Source of the DNA: Spirochaetaceae bacterium
Lineage (GTDB): Bacteria > Actinomycetota > Actinomycetes > JACCUZ01
DNA length: 37,177 bases
Direction: 5' to 3'
Assembly (NCBI GenBank): GCA_026786145.1
Contig: JAJAYQ010000049.1
Span: forward strand, 1 to 37,177
Numbering within the stretch: position 1 is the stretch's first letter; each line of letters starts with the position of its first letter. A program made the translations under genes and the position numbers. Below the pieces are notes generated by a model. The model did no database searches, was not told the origin of the DNA, and was given only the letters and a program-made list of their open reading frames with translations. Positions 27,934 to 35,746 of this stretch are shown in pieces.

Positions 27934-30602
27934 CGGAAGTCAGCTCCTGAGATAGGCCTTGGGTGTGGGGATTGCGCCAGGGTGCGCCGGGCGGCGCGGG
28001 AGTCGGGGAGGCCGTCGGGGGTCCAGGGCTGCCAGCCGGTGGGGGTGCGGCGCTGCCACGGATCGGCGGGGTGTTCGCTGGCGGCCAGGGTGACCCACCC
28101 ATGGTCGAACAGGTGCCGCAGGGCGGGGTTCTGGTCGATGATCTGATCGATCCGGTGCCGCGGGGCCCGGATGGCGGTCAGCAGCCGCATCGGCTCGTGG
28201 AACGGCCTGTCGCCGACCGCCACTGATTGTCGGGGCAGCCCGGTCTGTAGGTCGCCGCCGGGGCCGGCCAGGACCCCGATCCCGCCGATCGGGTTGTGGA
28301 TGGTCTTGGTCCCGGCCCCGAACGTGACGGGGTCGACGGTGGAGAAGTAGTACTGGGCATTGATCCACTGCGCCACGACCATCGGGGCGGTCAGGATCGT
28401 CTCCAGTGCCGTGCCGCCCGGGTCGATCGCCGGGTCGTAGGAGTGCAGGAACACCCGTCTGTCCAGGTCCAGGGGGGCGGTCATGGCGCGTGGGCCGATG
28501 ATGAACGCGGCGTTGCCGGCCAGGCCCCACTCGGGGTAGACCTGCGCCCAGTCACCGGACCGCCGGACCGCCTCCCGCGCAGCGGCCCGGCCGGGGCGGG
28601 CCGCGGATGCGCCGGGCAGGTCGGTGCAGCGTTCGGCGGCCAGCGCCCGCCCGGCCTTGGCAAGGTTGGTGGTCAGGGCGTGGAGGTCAGGCTGATGGCT
28701 GGGCGGTACTTGGTGCCCGTCCAGGACGGTGACGCGGTCGGTGGCGGTGTCATGCTCGGCGGCCAGAAACCATGTGTCGTGCGGGACACTGATTCCCCGT
28801 TCCGCGAGCGCGGTCCGGACCTGGGGTTCGTTGAGGATCGCCGCGGCGGTCCGCGCGTTCGGGCCGCCCCGATGACCACCGCACGCCCCGCAGTCCAACG
28901 CAGCCTGATAAGGGTTGTTGCTCGTCGTTGAGCCGTGCCCGCAGAACGCGACCAGCCGGGCGAACCCGCGGGTCAGGCCCATCATCGTCAGCGCCACCTG
29001 CGCCAGCAGCACCCGCTCATCCAGGGTGAAGCCTTCCTCGATGGACACCGTTGTGGGGGCGGTGGGTGCGAGAAGCCGGTGGCCGGCCCGGCGCCAGCGA
29101 CCGGCGACGGCGGGGAAAGCGGTTTTAGCGGCGGCCCACGGCCCGGCCAGCCACCCAGCGGCTTCGGCCAGCGCGAAAGGCCCCAGCGTGTCGTCCTTCG
29201 CTTCGTGGAAGCCCGCCTCGGCGCCGGCCACGGCTGCTAGCCCGGCTAGGCGGCGGGCTGCGGCAGCCCCGGTTCCGGGGGCGGCTCGTTCCTCGACCCG
29301 GTTGGCTGGTGCCACCAGCACGGGACACGACACATCGGGGCGTCCACCGGCCAGGTCCTGGTAGGCGATGGCGGCGGCGAAGAACCCGGCGAACCCGAAC
29401 GTCTCGTACGGGCCGGTCGCCTCCAGGTGCCGGCGCAGTCCCTCCGACCGCGCGTCGATGCAGCAGACCAGCTGCGCCGACGGCCGAAGCCCGATCTCAG
29501 TGGGGGCGAGGCCTGCCTCGGCTGCGGTGAGCAGGTGCAGCAAACGGTCGCGGTAGTGACCCTCGAACGCATCCAACCAGACCAGGGTGCGTGCAGCCGC
29601 AGGTAGTTGTGCCAGAACCTCGGCGCCGGCCGCGACCTGCCCGGTGGTGGCCGGGCCGGCCTTCAGCACCTCCACCAGGCGCTGGACCCGGGCCACCTCC
29701 TCGGGCTGCTCAGGGGTGGCGCGAGAGACGGCAATGGTCGTCGGGGTTGCTGTCGGCGCGGGCCGGGGACGCCGGGCGCCCGGCCCGACATTGAGGAGCG
29801 CCGCTTCGTAGGACAGCCGGACGGCGAGGTAGTCGGTCAGGTCCACGTCGCCGTGGTGCTCGGCGCGCCAACGGAGGTGGCCGGCCCAGCCGGGCTGCGC
29901 CGCGAGGTGCGCCCGCAGGTACCGCTGCCGTTCGGCGGGTTCGACCCCGAGGCGGTCCAGTGCGGCCAGGGCCGCGTCGTCGGCCCGGGTGGGCAACCCG
30001 GCCAGGTCGCGGCGAACCCGCCGCGGGAGAGACCGGTCCAACGGCGCCAGCTGCGCCCACGCCCGGTACAGCCCCGCCTCCCGCCCCGGCATCGGCCAGC
30101 CGATGTGGTCGGCGCCGATGTACGCCGCGCACCACTTGCTGGTCTGGGCGTCGACCAGTGCTGCCATCGGCAGGTCGGTGCGCTGACTCAGCGTTACCGC
30201 GGAACGAACCCGCTGCGGGGACGGGTCGCCGTGCACAAGGTCAGCGAGAAGCAGCTCCATGGCGGTCAGCCGCAGCGCCCCCAAACGCACCACCGAGGAC
30301 AGCAACCCCACGGGCAGGCGCCGGGCCAGGGCCTGGTGCAGGTCCGCGTCCTTGATCCGCCCCGCCCGGTGCATGGCCCGAAACGTCGGCTCCTCGCATG
30401 TCCCCCGCGCCCCCAGCACGTCACCGGCGACCTGCAGGGCCGTGGCGAACGGAACCGATTCCAGGCCCCCCAGGGGGTTGACCGCGATGAACGTCTCCAC
30501 CGGCCACAGCGGGGCGACGATCCGGGCGGCGACCGTGACGTCCGCGCGCAGGATCGCCCGGGCCTGGGCCGGCGACGTCAGGCCGGCCGGGGCGCGGGTC
30601 AT
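27930..30602 (-). CDS. dabA: DabA, carbonic anhydrase-like subunit of inorganic-carbon pump
   Basis: Large soluble subunit (DUF2309/UPF0753, 890 residues) of the DAB complex, which hydrates CO2 to bicarbonate inside the cell using ion-gradient energy. Likely zinc and active-site residues are Cys381 and Asp383 in LVCCIDARSEG, His556 in FCGHGSTTSNNPY and Cys571 in DCGACGGHRGG; their spacing parallels the C351/D353/H524/C539 set I recall for the Halothiobacillus protein. Other family blocks are FIAVNPLGG and PIGGIGVL. The ATG overlaps the dabB stop (ATGA), and the stop overlaps the PII-like gene. The frame stays open to 31754 but reads dabB out of frame there. Confidence 0.93.
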   Translation of the reverse strand: MTRAPAGLTSPAQARAILRADVTVAARIVAPLWPVETFIAVNPLGGLESVPFATALQVAGDVLGARGTCEEPTFRAMHRAGRIKDADLHQALARRLPVGLLSSVVRLGALRLTAMELLLADLVHGDPSPQRVRSAVTLSQRTDLPMAALVDAQTSKWCAAYIGADHIGWPMPGREAGLYRAWAQLAPLDRSLPRRVRRDLAGLPTRADDAALAALDRLGVEPAERQRYLRAHLAAQPGWAGHLRWRAEHHGDVDLTDYLAVRLSYEAALLNVGPGARRPRPAPTATPTTIAVSRATPEQPEEVARVQRLVEVLKAGPATTGQVAAGAEVLAQLPAAARTLVWLDAFEGHYRDRLLHLLTAAEAGLAPTEIGLRPSAQLVCCIDARSEGLRRHLEATGPYETFGFAGFFAAAIAYQDLAGGRPDVSCPVLVAPANRVEERAAPGTGAAAARRLAGLAAVAGAEAGFHEAKDDTLGPFALAEAAGWLAGPWAAAKTAFPAVAGRWRRAGHRLLAPTAPTTVSIEEGFTLDERVLLAQVALTMMGLTRGFARLVAFCGHGSTTSNNPYQAALDCGACGGHRGGPNARTAAAILNEPQVRTALAERGISVPHDTWFLAAEHDTATDRVTVLDGHQVPPSHQPDLHALTTNLAKAGRALAAERCTDLPGASAARPGRAAAREAVRRSGDWAQVYPEWGLAGNAAFIIGPRAMTAPLDLDRRVFLHSYDPAIDPGGTALETILTAPMVVAQWINAQYYFSTVDPVTFGAGTKTIHNPIGGIGVLAGPGGDLQTGLPRQSVAVGDRPFHEPMRLLTAIRAPRHRIDQIIDQNPALRHLFDHGWVTLAASEHPADPWQRRTPTGWQPWTPDGLPDSRAARRTLAQSPHPRPISGADFR

Positions 30603-32215
30603 CTGCCGACCTCCGTCGCTGGGTGCGGCACCGGCGCCACGGAGGGATGGTGCACCATCGCGCTCCGGCGTCGCCCGGGCTGCCGGGCGGTCACGTCGGC
30701 AGCCGACAACGCGGCCACGTACGCCCGGGCGCGTATCTTGCCGAGCCAGCCGGGACCGGTCTGACTGCGCAGCGCCGCCAGACCCAGCAGAGCCACCCCG
30801 AGTACCGCGACCCCCCACGGGCTGGCAGCGGCGAGCACGGTGCTCGGCGGCTGGTCGGCGGAGACGAAACGGGTGAAGCCAGTGACCGCGAGCAGGTACA
30901 CCGGCGCCGCGACCGCGGTCCCCAACGCGCCGGCGGCCAGCGCCGGCCAGCTGCAGGTCCGCCGGGTCCAGCCCCAGGACAACCGTGCGGCAGTGGCCCA
31001 GGCGAACACCAGCAGGCCCAGCCCCACCGTCGAGGCCGCCGGCTCGGTTCGGGCGCCGTCGCCGGAGTGCAGCCAGCCCCAGCCCGCCGCCAGCGTCAGC
31101 GCCGGGACCACGACGGCTAGCGCGAACCCCACCACGGCTCGCCCGCGGGTCGGGGCGGGAGTGGGCGGTGCCAGATGGTGGCGTCGCTGCCGCTGCACCG
31201 CCGACCCCGAGCCGAGGAACAACGTGGCCTTGTAGAGGCCATGACCGATCATGTGGAACAACGCCAGCGCGTAAAGGCCCAGACCGCAGGTCATGATCAT
31301 GAAACCCATCTGCGCGGTCGTCGAAGCCACCAAGGCGCCCTTGACGTCCACCTTCACCCCGGCCAGGGCTGTGCCGTAGACCATCGTCGCGGCGCCCACC
31401 GTGAACACCGCGTACATCGCAACCGGTGACCCGCCGATCAGCGGGCTGGTCCGCCACAGCAGAACCGCCCCCGCATTCACCACCCCCGCGTGCAACAAAG
31501 CCGACACCGGCGTCGGGGCCGCCAACGTCGCCGGCAACCACCGCACGAACGGCACCAGCCCGCACCGCGCCGCCACCGCGACCACCACCAACAACGCCAC
31601 CGCCGGCACCACCACGCCCTGATCGGAGACCGGTGCCGGCAGCCCTGAACTTGCCGATGTGTGCAGCTGCAGCCCACCCCACGAGACCCCCGCCAGCACC
31701 ACGGCGCCCCACAACGCCGCATCCCCGACCGCGAACGCGACGGCTGTCCGCCACACCCCCAGCCTGGCATCAGCCCGCTGCCGATACATCCCGAGCAGCG
31801 CAACCAACGCGACCCCCGCCACCGTCCAACCCACCGCCAGAGCCAGCAACGTGGAGCTGGTGACCATCACCGCGGTCGCCGACGTCAGCACCCCCGACCA
31901 CCCGCAGAACCAGCCAAGCCGCCGATCACCACGCAGGTAACGGCCCGCGAACCCCTGAACCACGGCGCTGACCCCAAACACCAGCAACAGCACCGCAACA
32001 GCAACCCGGTCTGCGACCAGAAGACCGGCCGGCCCCCCGCGCACCGCTACCGGGCTGCCTTCGACCACGGCGGCGGCGAGCACCACGGTTCCCAGCCAGG
32101 ACGCGCTAGCTCCCACCACACCCACCCCAACCACCCACCGCCCATCACGACCCGCCCCACCCAGGCCCGCCGCGACCAGGGGCGCCAGAACCACCGCGGT
32201 CACCAGCAAGCTCAT
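30599..32215 (-). CDS. dabB: DabB, NuoL-like membrane subunit of inorganic-carbon pump
   Basis: 538-residue membrane protein of the NADH-quinone oxidoreductase chain 5/MrpA-like family with about 13 helices, the ion-conducting partner of DabA. Diagnostic segments are WLPATLAAPTPVSALLHAG (NuoL-type broken helix), VNAGAVLL, the coupling-residue stretch VKGALVASTTAQMGFMIM, and FHMIGHGLYKATLFL with conserved His and Lys. No other complex I gene is nearby, supporting the Dab assignment. The C-terminal 40 residues are polar and cytoplasmic. It is the first gene of the leftward five-gene operon; the divergent winged-helix gene shares its control region. Confidence 0.92.
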   Translation of the reverse strand: MSLLVTAVVLAPLVAAGLGGAGRDGRWVVGVGVVGASASWLGTVVLAAAVVEGSPVAVRGGPAGLLVADRVAVAVLLLVFGVSAVVQGFAGRYLRGDRRLGWFCGWSGVLTSATAVMVTSSTLLALAVGWTVAGVALVALLGMYRQRADARLGVWRTAVAFAVGDAALWGAVVLAGVSWGGLQLHTSASSGLPAPVSDQGVVVPAVALLVVVAVAARCGLVPFVRWLPATLAAPTPVSALLHAGVVNAGAVLLWRTSPLIGGSPVAMYAVFTVGAATMVYGTALAGVKVDVKGALVASTTAQMGFMIMTCGLGLYALALFHMIGHGLYKATLFLGSGSAVQRQRRHHLAPPTPAPTRGRAVVGFALAVVVPALTLAAGWGWLHSGDGARTEPAASTVGLGLLVFAWATAARLSWGWTRRTCSWPALAAGALGTAVAAPVYLLAVTGFTRFVSADQPPSTVLAAASPWGVAVLGVALLGLAALRSQTGPGWLGKIRARAYVAALSAADVTARQPGRRRSAMVHHPSVAPVPHPATEVGR

Positions 32216-32281
32216 GGCGTCAGACCCCGGCGACGGCCACGAGCCAGCCAGCCGTGGGCGGCTCCGTTCCCGACAAGCACT

Positions 32282-32301
32282 CGCATCATGCGCTATAGGT
32301 T
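32282..32301. promoter_or_regulatory. Shared dab/HTH control region: palindrome and -10 box
   Basis: CGCAT-C-ATGCG (32282-32292) is a perfect odd palindrome. TAGGTT (32296-32301) lies seven bases before ATG 32309 of the regulator, a leaderless arrangement. On the minus strand, TATAGC (32297-32292) could serve as the dabB -10 box, with a start near the palindrome and about 70 bases of leader. A regulator bound here would affect both genes. Confidence 0.45.
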
Positions 32302-32308
32302 ACGTGAT

Positions 32309-32704
32309 ATGAATGGCCTGTTTCAAGTAGCGCGCATCACCTGGCACGACAGACAGGCCGTGCGTCGTAGTCTCGGACCATGGCCGAACTGGACCTTCCT
32401 CACCGACCACGCCCACGTCCTGCTCTGCATCGCCCGCGACCCCGAGATGCGCCTGCGGGACATCGCCGACGCCGTGGGCATCACCGAACGTGCCGCGCAA
32501 CGGATCATTGCTGAGCTCGCCGACGCCGGATACCTCGAACGCCACTGCGCCGGCCGCCGCAACCGATATCAGCTCCACCCCCACCTGCCCCTACGACACC
32601 CGCTCGAACATGACCACCACATCGGCGAGCTGCTCGGTGTGCTGTCCGCGACGGTCCCGGTTGTCAGCGCGAGCAGACCTCGGACGGCCACATCGAGTCG
32701 CTGA
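32309..32704 (+). CDS. Winged-helix (MarR-like) regulator divergent from dabB
   Basis: 131-residue winged-helix protein. The DNA-binding domain reads WTFLTDHAHVLLCIARDP, then LRDIADAVGITERAAQRIIA, then LADAGYLERHCAGRRNRYQL, a clear helix-turn-helix plus wing. ATG 32309 is chosen because a TANNNT box lies seven bases upstream; ATG 32288 is in frame but falls inside the palindrome. The C-terminal 35 residues (after HHIGELL) look irregular and may be poorly conserved. Its divergent position suggests it controls the dab operon. No effector domain is visible. Confidence 0.82.
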   Translation: MNGLFQVARITWHDRQAVRRSLGPWPNWTFLTDHAHVLLCIARDPEMRLRDIADAVGITERAAQRIIAELADAGYLERHCAGRRNRYQLHPHLPLRHPLEHDHHIGELLGVLSATVPVVSASRPRTATSSR

Positions 32705-33168
32705 CCCCACAAGAGGACTTCAGGCGGGGGCTCTGGGGCGGAATGCCCGTGGTGCTAGGCACCGGGGCTGCCGGCCCGGAGGGTTCGGCCGGGTTGGGTT
32801 CGGAGGAGTCATCAACCGCCAACGCCGATCAACACGAGCCGGGATGAAAACTGTTACGCAGCAACACAAGACGACACGGGAGGGCCCCCGCAGACGGGTC
32901 AGGACTGCCCTGACCCGTCGTGTAGTCCACCTCCTCAACGTCCGGCGGGACGACAACCAGCTTGGAGGCGTCGGTCCAGTGACACGCGTACATGCGCGTC
33001 GCCCGGTAGCTCGGCGCGCGAAATGCAGGCTGGCCGAAGGTCTGCGATCGTGCGTGGATCGTGGTGCACGGCATGGCCCGATCTCGCTACTTCTTCAGCG
33101 AGCGCCGCACCACCAGCACAACGGTGAGCCACCGATAGACGGCTCGCGGGTCACCCGAGAGGGGGCGT
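32705..33168. other. Intergenic region between the winged-helix gene and cys leader
   Basis: About 460 bases without a convincing gene. It contains an 11-bp hairpin (32893-32919) and, at its right end, a short interrupted inverted repeat (CTC/GGGT and ACCC/GAG, 33143-33159) just before the leader peptide. The cysDN promoter should lie here; GATAGA near 33134 is the best weak -10 candidate. Confidence 0.4.
32893..32919. terminator. Strong 11-bp hairpin downstream of winged-helix gene
   Basis: GACGGGTCAGG (32893-32903), loop ACTGC, CCTGACCCGTC (32909-32919). The perfect stem suggests a transcription terminator of the U-less type, about 190 bases beyond the winged-helix stop; it would isolate the dab regulator from cysDN. 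Confidence 0.5.
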
Positions 33169-33234
33169 ATGTGCTGCGTGGCAGGTGGATCGAGGACCCG
33201 CAGTCCATCCGACATCAAGACGCCCGATCACTAG
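33169..33234 (+). CDS. Putative cysteine-sensing leader peptide (MCC...) of cysDN
   Basis: A 21-codon ORF begins Met-Cys-Cys-Val and ends at TAG 33232-33234, 22 bases before cysD. It has a strong purine-rich ribosome site (GAGAGGGGG, 33157-33165). Its stop directly precedes GAGAGG (33237-33242), the only ribosome-site-like sequence of cysD, which is rather far (14 bases) from the cysD ATG. Short upstream ORFs with tandem Cys codons are known to attenuate cysteine-synthesis operons in mycobacteria. Here, ribosome stalling at the Cys codons when cysteine is low could change folding or reinitiation at cysD. This is inferred from the sequence; it may be chance. Confidence 0.5.
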   Translation: MCCVAGGSRTRSPSDIKTPDH

Positions 33235-33256
33235 TTGAGAGGCCTCCAGTTCAGTC

Positions 33257-34171
33257 ATGAACCACACTCATGCCGACTATCAACTCAGTCAACTCGACCA
33301 GCTCGAAGCCGAGTCGATCCACATTTTCCGAGAGGTGGCTGCGGAGTTCGAGAAGCCTGTTCTGATGTTCTCGGGAGGCAAGGACTCGATCGTCATGCTC
33401 CGGCTGGCGGAGAAGGCCTTCTACCCTGCGAAGATCCCATTCCCGGTGCTGCAGGTTGACACTGGTTTCGACTTCCCCGAGGTGCTCGCCACCCGGGACA
33501 GCTGGGTCAACCGGCTCGGCGTACGACTCGTCGTCGCCAGTGTGGATGAGGCCGTCAAGAATGGCGTGATCGTCGACGACGGCAAGACGTCACGCAACCG
33601 GATGCAGATCGGCACCCTGCTGCACGCAATCGAGGAGGAGGGCTTCACCGCCGCCTTCGGTGGTGGCCGCCGCGACGAGGAGAAGTCGCGCGCCAAAGAG
33701 CGGATCTACTCGCACCGCGACGAGTTCGGCCAGTGGGACCCGAAGATGCAGCGCCCCGAGCTCTGGAGTCTGTACAACGGCCGCCTGCACGCCGGCGAAC
33801 ACATGCGGATTTTCCCGATCTCGAACTGGACCGAGCTCGACATCTGGCACTACCTCGGCCAGGAAGGCATCGAGATCCCCTCTATCTACTTCTCCCACCA
33901 GCGCGAGATCATCGAGCGCGACGGGATGCTGCTCTCGGCCTCCGAGTCGGTGCGACCCAAGCATGGCGAGAAGGTCGAGACCCGCACCGTGCGCTTCCGC
34001 ACCGTTGGCGACATGACCCTCACCGGCTGCGTTGAGTCTGAGGCGGACACGATCAACAAGATCATCGACGAGATCTCGATCGCGAGGCTCACCGAGCGCG
34101 GCGCCACTCGCGGTGACGACCGGTTCTCCGAGGCAGCCATGGAAGACCGCAAGAAAGAAGGCTACTTCTGA
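33257..34171 (+). CDS. cysD: Sulfate adenylyltransferase subunit 2
   Basis: Catalytic subunit of ATP sulfurylase, making adenosine 5'-phosphosulfate (APS) from sulfate and ATP; 304 residues. The PP-loop is MFSGGKDSIVMLRLA, followed by LQVDTGFDFPEV, GGRRDEEKSRAKER and the C-terminal RTVRFRTVGDMTLTG. This is a complete CysD. The stop overlaps the cysN ATG by one base (TGATG). Ribosome-site spacing is unusual, and a short Cys-coding leader ORF lies directly upstream, suggesting regulation by cysteine supply. Confidence 0.96.
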   Translation: MNHTHADYQLSQLDQLEAESIHIFREVAAEFEKPVLMFSGGKDSIVMLRLAEKAFYPAKIPFPVLQVDTGFDFPEVLATRDSWVNRLGVRLVVASVDEAVKNGVIVDDGKTSRNRMQIGTLLHAIEEEGFTAAFGGGRRDEEKSRAKERIYSHRDEFGQWDPKMQRPELWSLYNGRLHAGEHMRIFPISNWTELDIWHYLGQEGIEIPSIYFSHQREIIERDGMLLSASESVRPKHGEKVETRTVRFRTVGDMTLTGCVESEADTINKIIDEISIARLTERGATRGDDRFSEAAMEDRKKEGYF

Positions 34172-35457
34172 TGAGCGACCCCACTGCCGAATTTGTGCCC
34201 GAGCCCCGCCCGCGGATGGACCTGCTCCGCTTCGCGACGGCCGGCTCGGTCGACGACGGCAAGTCGACCCTGATCGGCCGACTGCTGCTGGACTCCAAGT
34301 CGATCTTCGAGGACCAACTGGAGGCCGTCGAGGCCACGAGTGCCTCCAAGGGCTACGACTACACAGACCTCGCTCTGCTGACCGATGGCCTGCGTTCCGA
34401 GCGGGAGCAGGGCATCACCATCGACGTGGCGTACCGCTACTTCGCGACGCCGAACCGCAAATTCATCATCGCCGACACCCCTGGGCATGTGCAATACACC
34501 CGGAACATGGTCACCGGAGCCTCCACCGCGGACCTCGGTTTGGTGCTCGTCGACGCCCGTCAGGGCCTGACCGAACAGTCACGCCGGCACGCGGTGATCC
34601 TGTCGCTGCTCCGAGTCCCGCACCTGGTGCTCGCAGTCAACAAGATGGACCTCGTCGACTTCGACCAGGCCACCTTCGACCGGATACGCGCCGACTTCAC
34701 CTCGTTCGTCACCAAGCTCAACGTCCCCGACCTCGAGGTCATCCCGATCTCGGCGCTCAGCGGCGACAACGTCGTCACCCGTTCCGACCACATGTCCTGG
34801 TACTCCGGCCCGACACTTATGCACCACCTCGAACACATCCACGTCGCGTCCGACCGCGACCTCGTCGACGTCCGCTTCCCCGTCCAGTACGTCGTCCGTC
34901 CCAAGTCCGACGAGCACCACGACTACCGCGGCTACGGCGGCATGGTTGCCGGCGGCGTGATGAAGCCCGGCGACGAGGTCGTCGTGCTTCCGTCGGGGAT
35001 GACCTCGAAGATCGCCGGCATCGACCTCTTCGATAAGGATGTCGCCGAGGCCTACCCACCCATGTCGGTGACCGTGCGCCTCGAGGACGACGTCGACGTG
35101 TCCCGGGGCGACATGATCGCCCGCGTCAAGAACGCGCCGGTGCCGAGCCAGGACATCGACGCGATGATCTGCTGGATGACTAACGAGCCGTTGTGCCAGG
35201 GTCAGAAGCTCGCGATCAAGCACACCACTCGCACCGGGCGTGCGCTGGTCAAGACCGTGCAGTACCGCCTCGACGTCAATACCCTGCACCGCGACCAGGA
35301 CACCGCCCAGCTCGGCCTCAACGAGATCGGCCGGGTCCAACTGCGCACCACCGTGCCGTTGCTCTGTGACCCCTACTCCCAGAACCGCACCACCGGCTCC
35401 TTCATCCTCATCAACGAGGCAACGGGGGTCACTGTCGGCGCCGGCATGATCAATTAG
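34171..35457 (+). CDS. cysN: Sulfate adenylyltransferase subunit 1 (GTPase)
   Basis: GTPase subunit that drives APS synthesis by CysD; 428 residues. G-motifs: G1 GSVDDGKSTLIGRLL, G3 ADTPGHVQYTRNM, G4 NKMDLVD, G5 near ISALSGDN. EF-Tu-like beta-barrel domains follow and end near FILINEATGVTVGAGMI. It has no fused APS kinase domain, unlike mycobacterial CysNC, and the kinase is encoded separately just downstream on the other strand. Confidence 0.96.
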   Translation: MSDPTAEFVPEPRPRMDLLRFATAGSVDDGKSTLIGRLLLDSKSIFEDQLEAVEATSASKGYDYTDLALLTDGLRSEREQGITIDVAYRYFATPNRKFIIADTPGHVQYTRNMVTGASTADLGLVLVDARQGLTEQSRRHAVILSLLRVPHLVLAVNKMDLVDFDQATFDRIRADFTSFVTKLNVPDLEVIPISALSGDNVVTRSDHMSWYSGPTLMHHLEHIHVASDRDLVDVRFPVQYVVRPKSDEHHDYRGYGGMVAGGVMKPGDEVVVLPSGMTSKIAGIDLFDKDVAEAYPPMSVTVRLEDDVDVSRGDMIARVKNAPVPSQDIDAMICWMTNEPLCQGQKLAIKHTTRTGRALVKTVQYRLDVNTLHRDQDTAQLGLNEIGRVQLRTTVPLLCDPYSQNRTTGSFILINEATGVTVGAGMIN

Positions 35458-35584
35458 GCTGACTAAGGCCGTCAACGCCAAAGGTTGCTGTTCGCGTCGT
35501 CGAACGACCAGGTGGCCGGGCAGATGGCGACGTGAAGGACTCGGTGGTGTGTCCTCGCGCCAACACGGCACCGCGGCTCACGTC

Positions 35585-35700
35585 ACGGCTGCGTCGGAAA
35601 CGGTGACAATTCCGGGGTGCACAGTTGCGCAAGAGGTGGTGGCTGAGATTGGGTGCCGGGCGGCCGAGGATTTGGGGCTGCTGGCGGGTGAAACCAGGTG
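35585..35700 (+). pseudogene. Possible Mop/TOBE-domain relic after cysN
   Basis: One frame reads VTIPGCTVAQEVVAEIGCRA and then AEDLGLLAGETRC, which resembles the end of a Mop/TOBE oxyanion-binding domain (pattern AeIt..AA..LGL..G). No Mop N-terminal half, HTH or ATPase domain precedes it, and after the Cys the similarity stops. It may be the remains of a molybdate or sulfate transporter gene. The rest of the 35458-35746 gap shows no other gene or strong hairpin. Confidence 0.3.
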
Positions 35701-35746
35701 CAGGCTCAGGTGTCCCCGCCCAACCTGGGGCGAGCACCGGCGAGTC

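Noticed and set aside
30603-31754. N-terminal extension of dabA giving 1274 residues
   Set aside because: It is a Gly/Arg-rich shadow of dabB; DabA similarity begins at ATG 30602, which overlaps the dabB stop.
32829-33074. Minus-strand ORF of 81 residues between the dab regulator and cysD
   Set aside because: It runs across the 11-bp hairpin and has no recognised motif; probably a chance open frame in GC-rich DNA.
33087-33215. 42-codon minus-strand ORF beginning MSDGLRVLDPP with a hydrophobic C-terminal half
   Set aside because: It has a weak ribosome site, no recognisable family, and overlaps the better-supported Cys leader peptide on the other strand.
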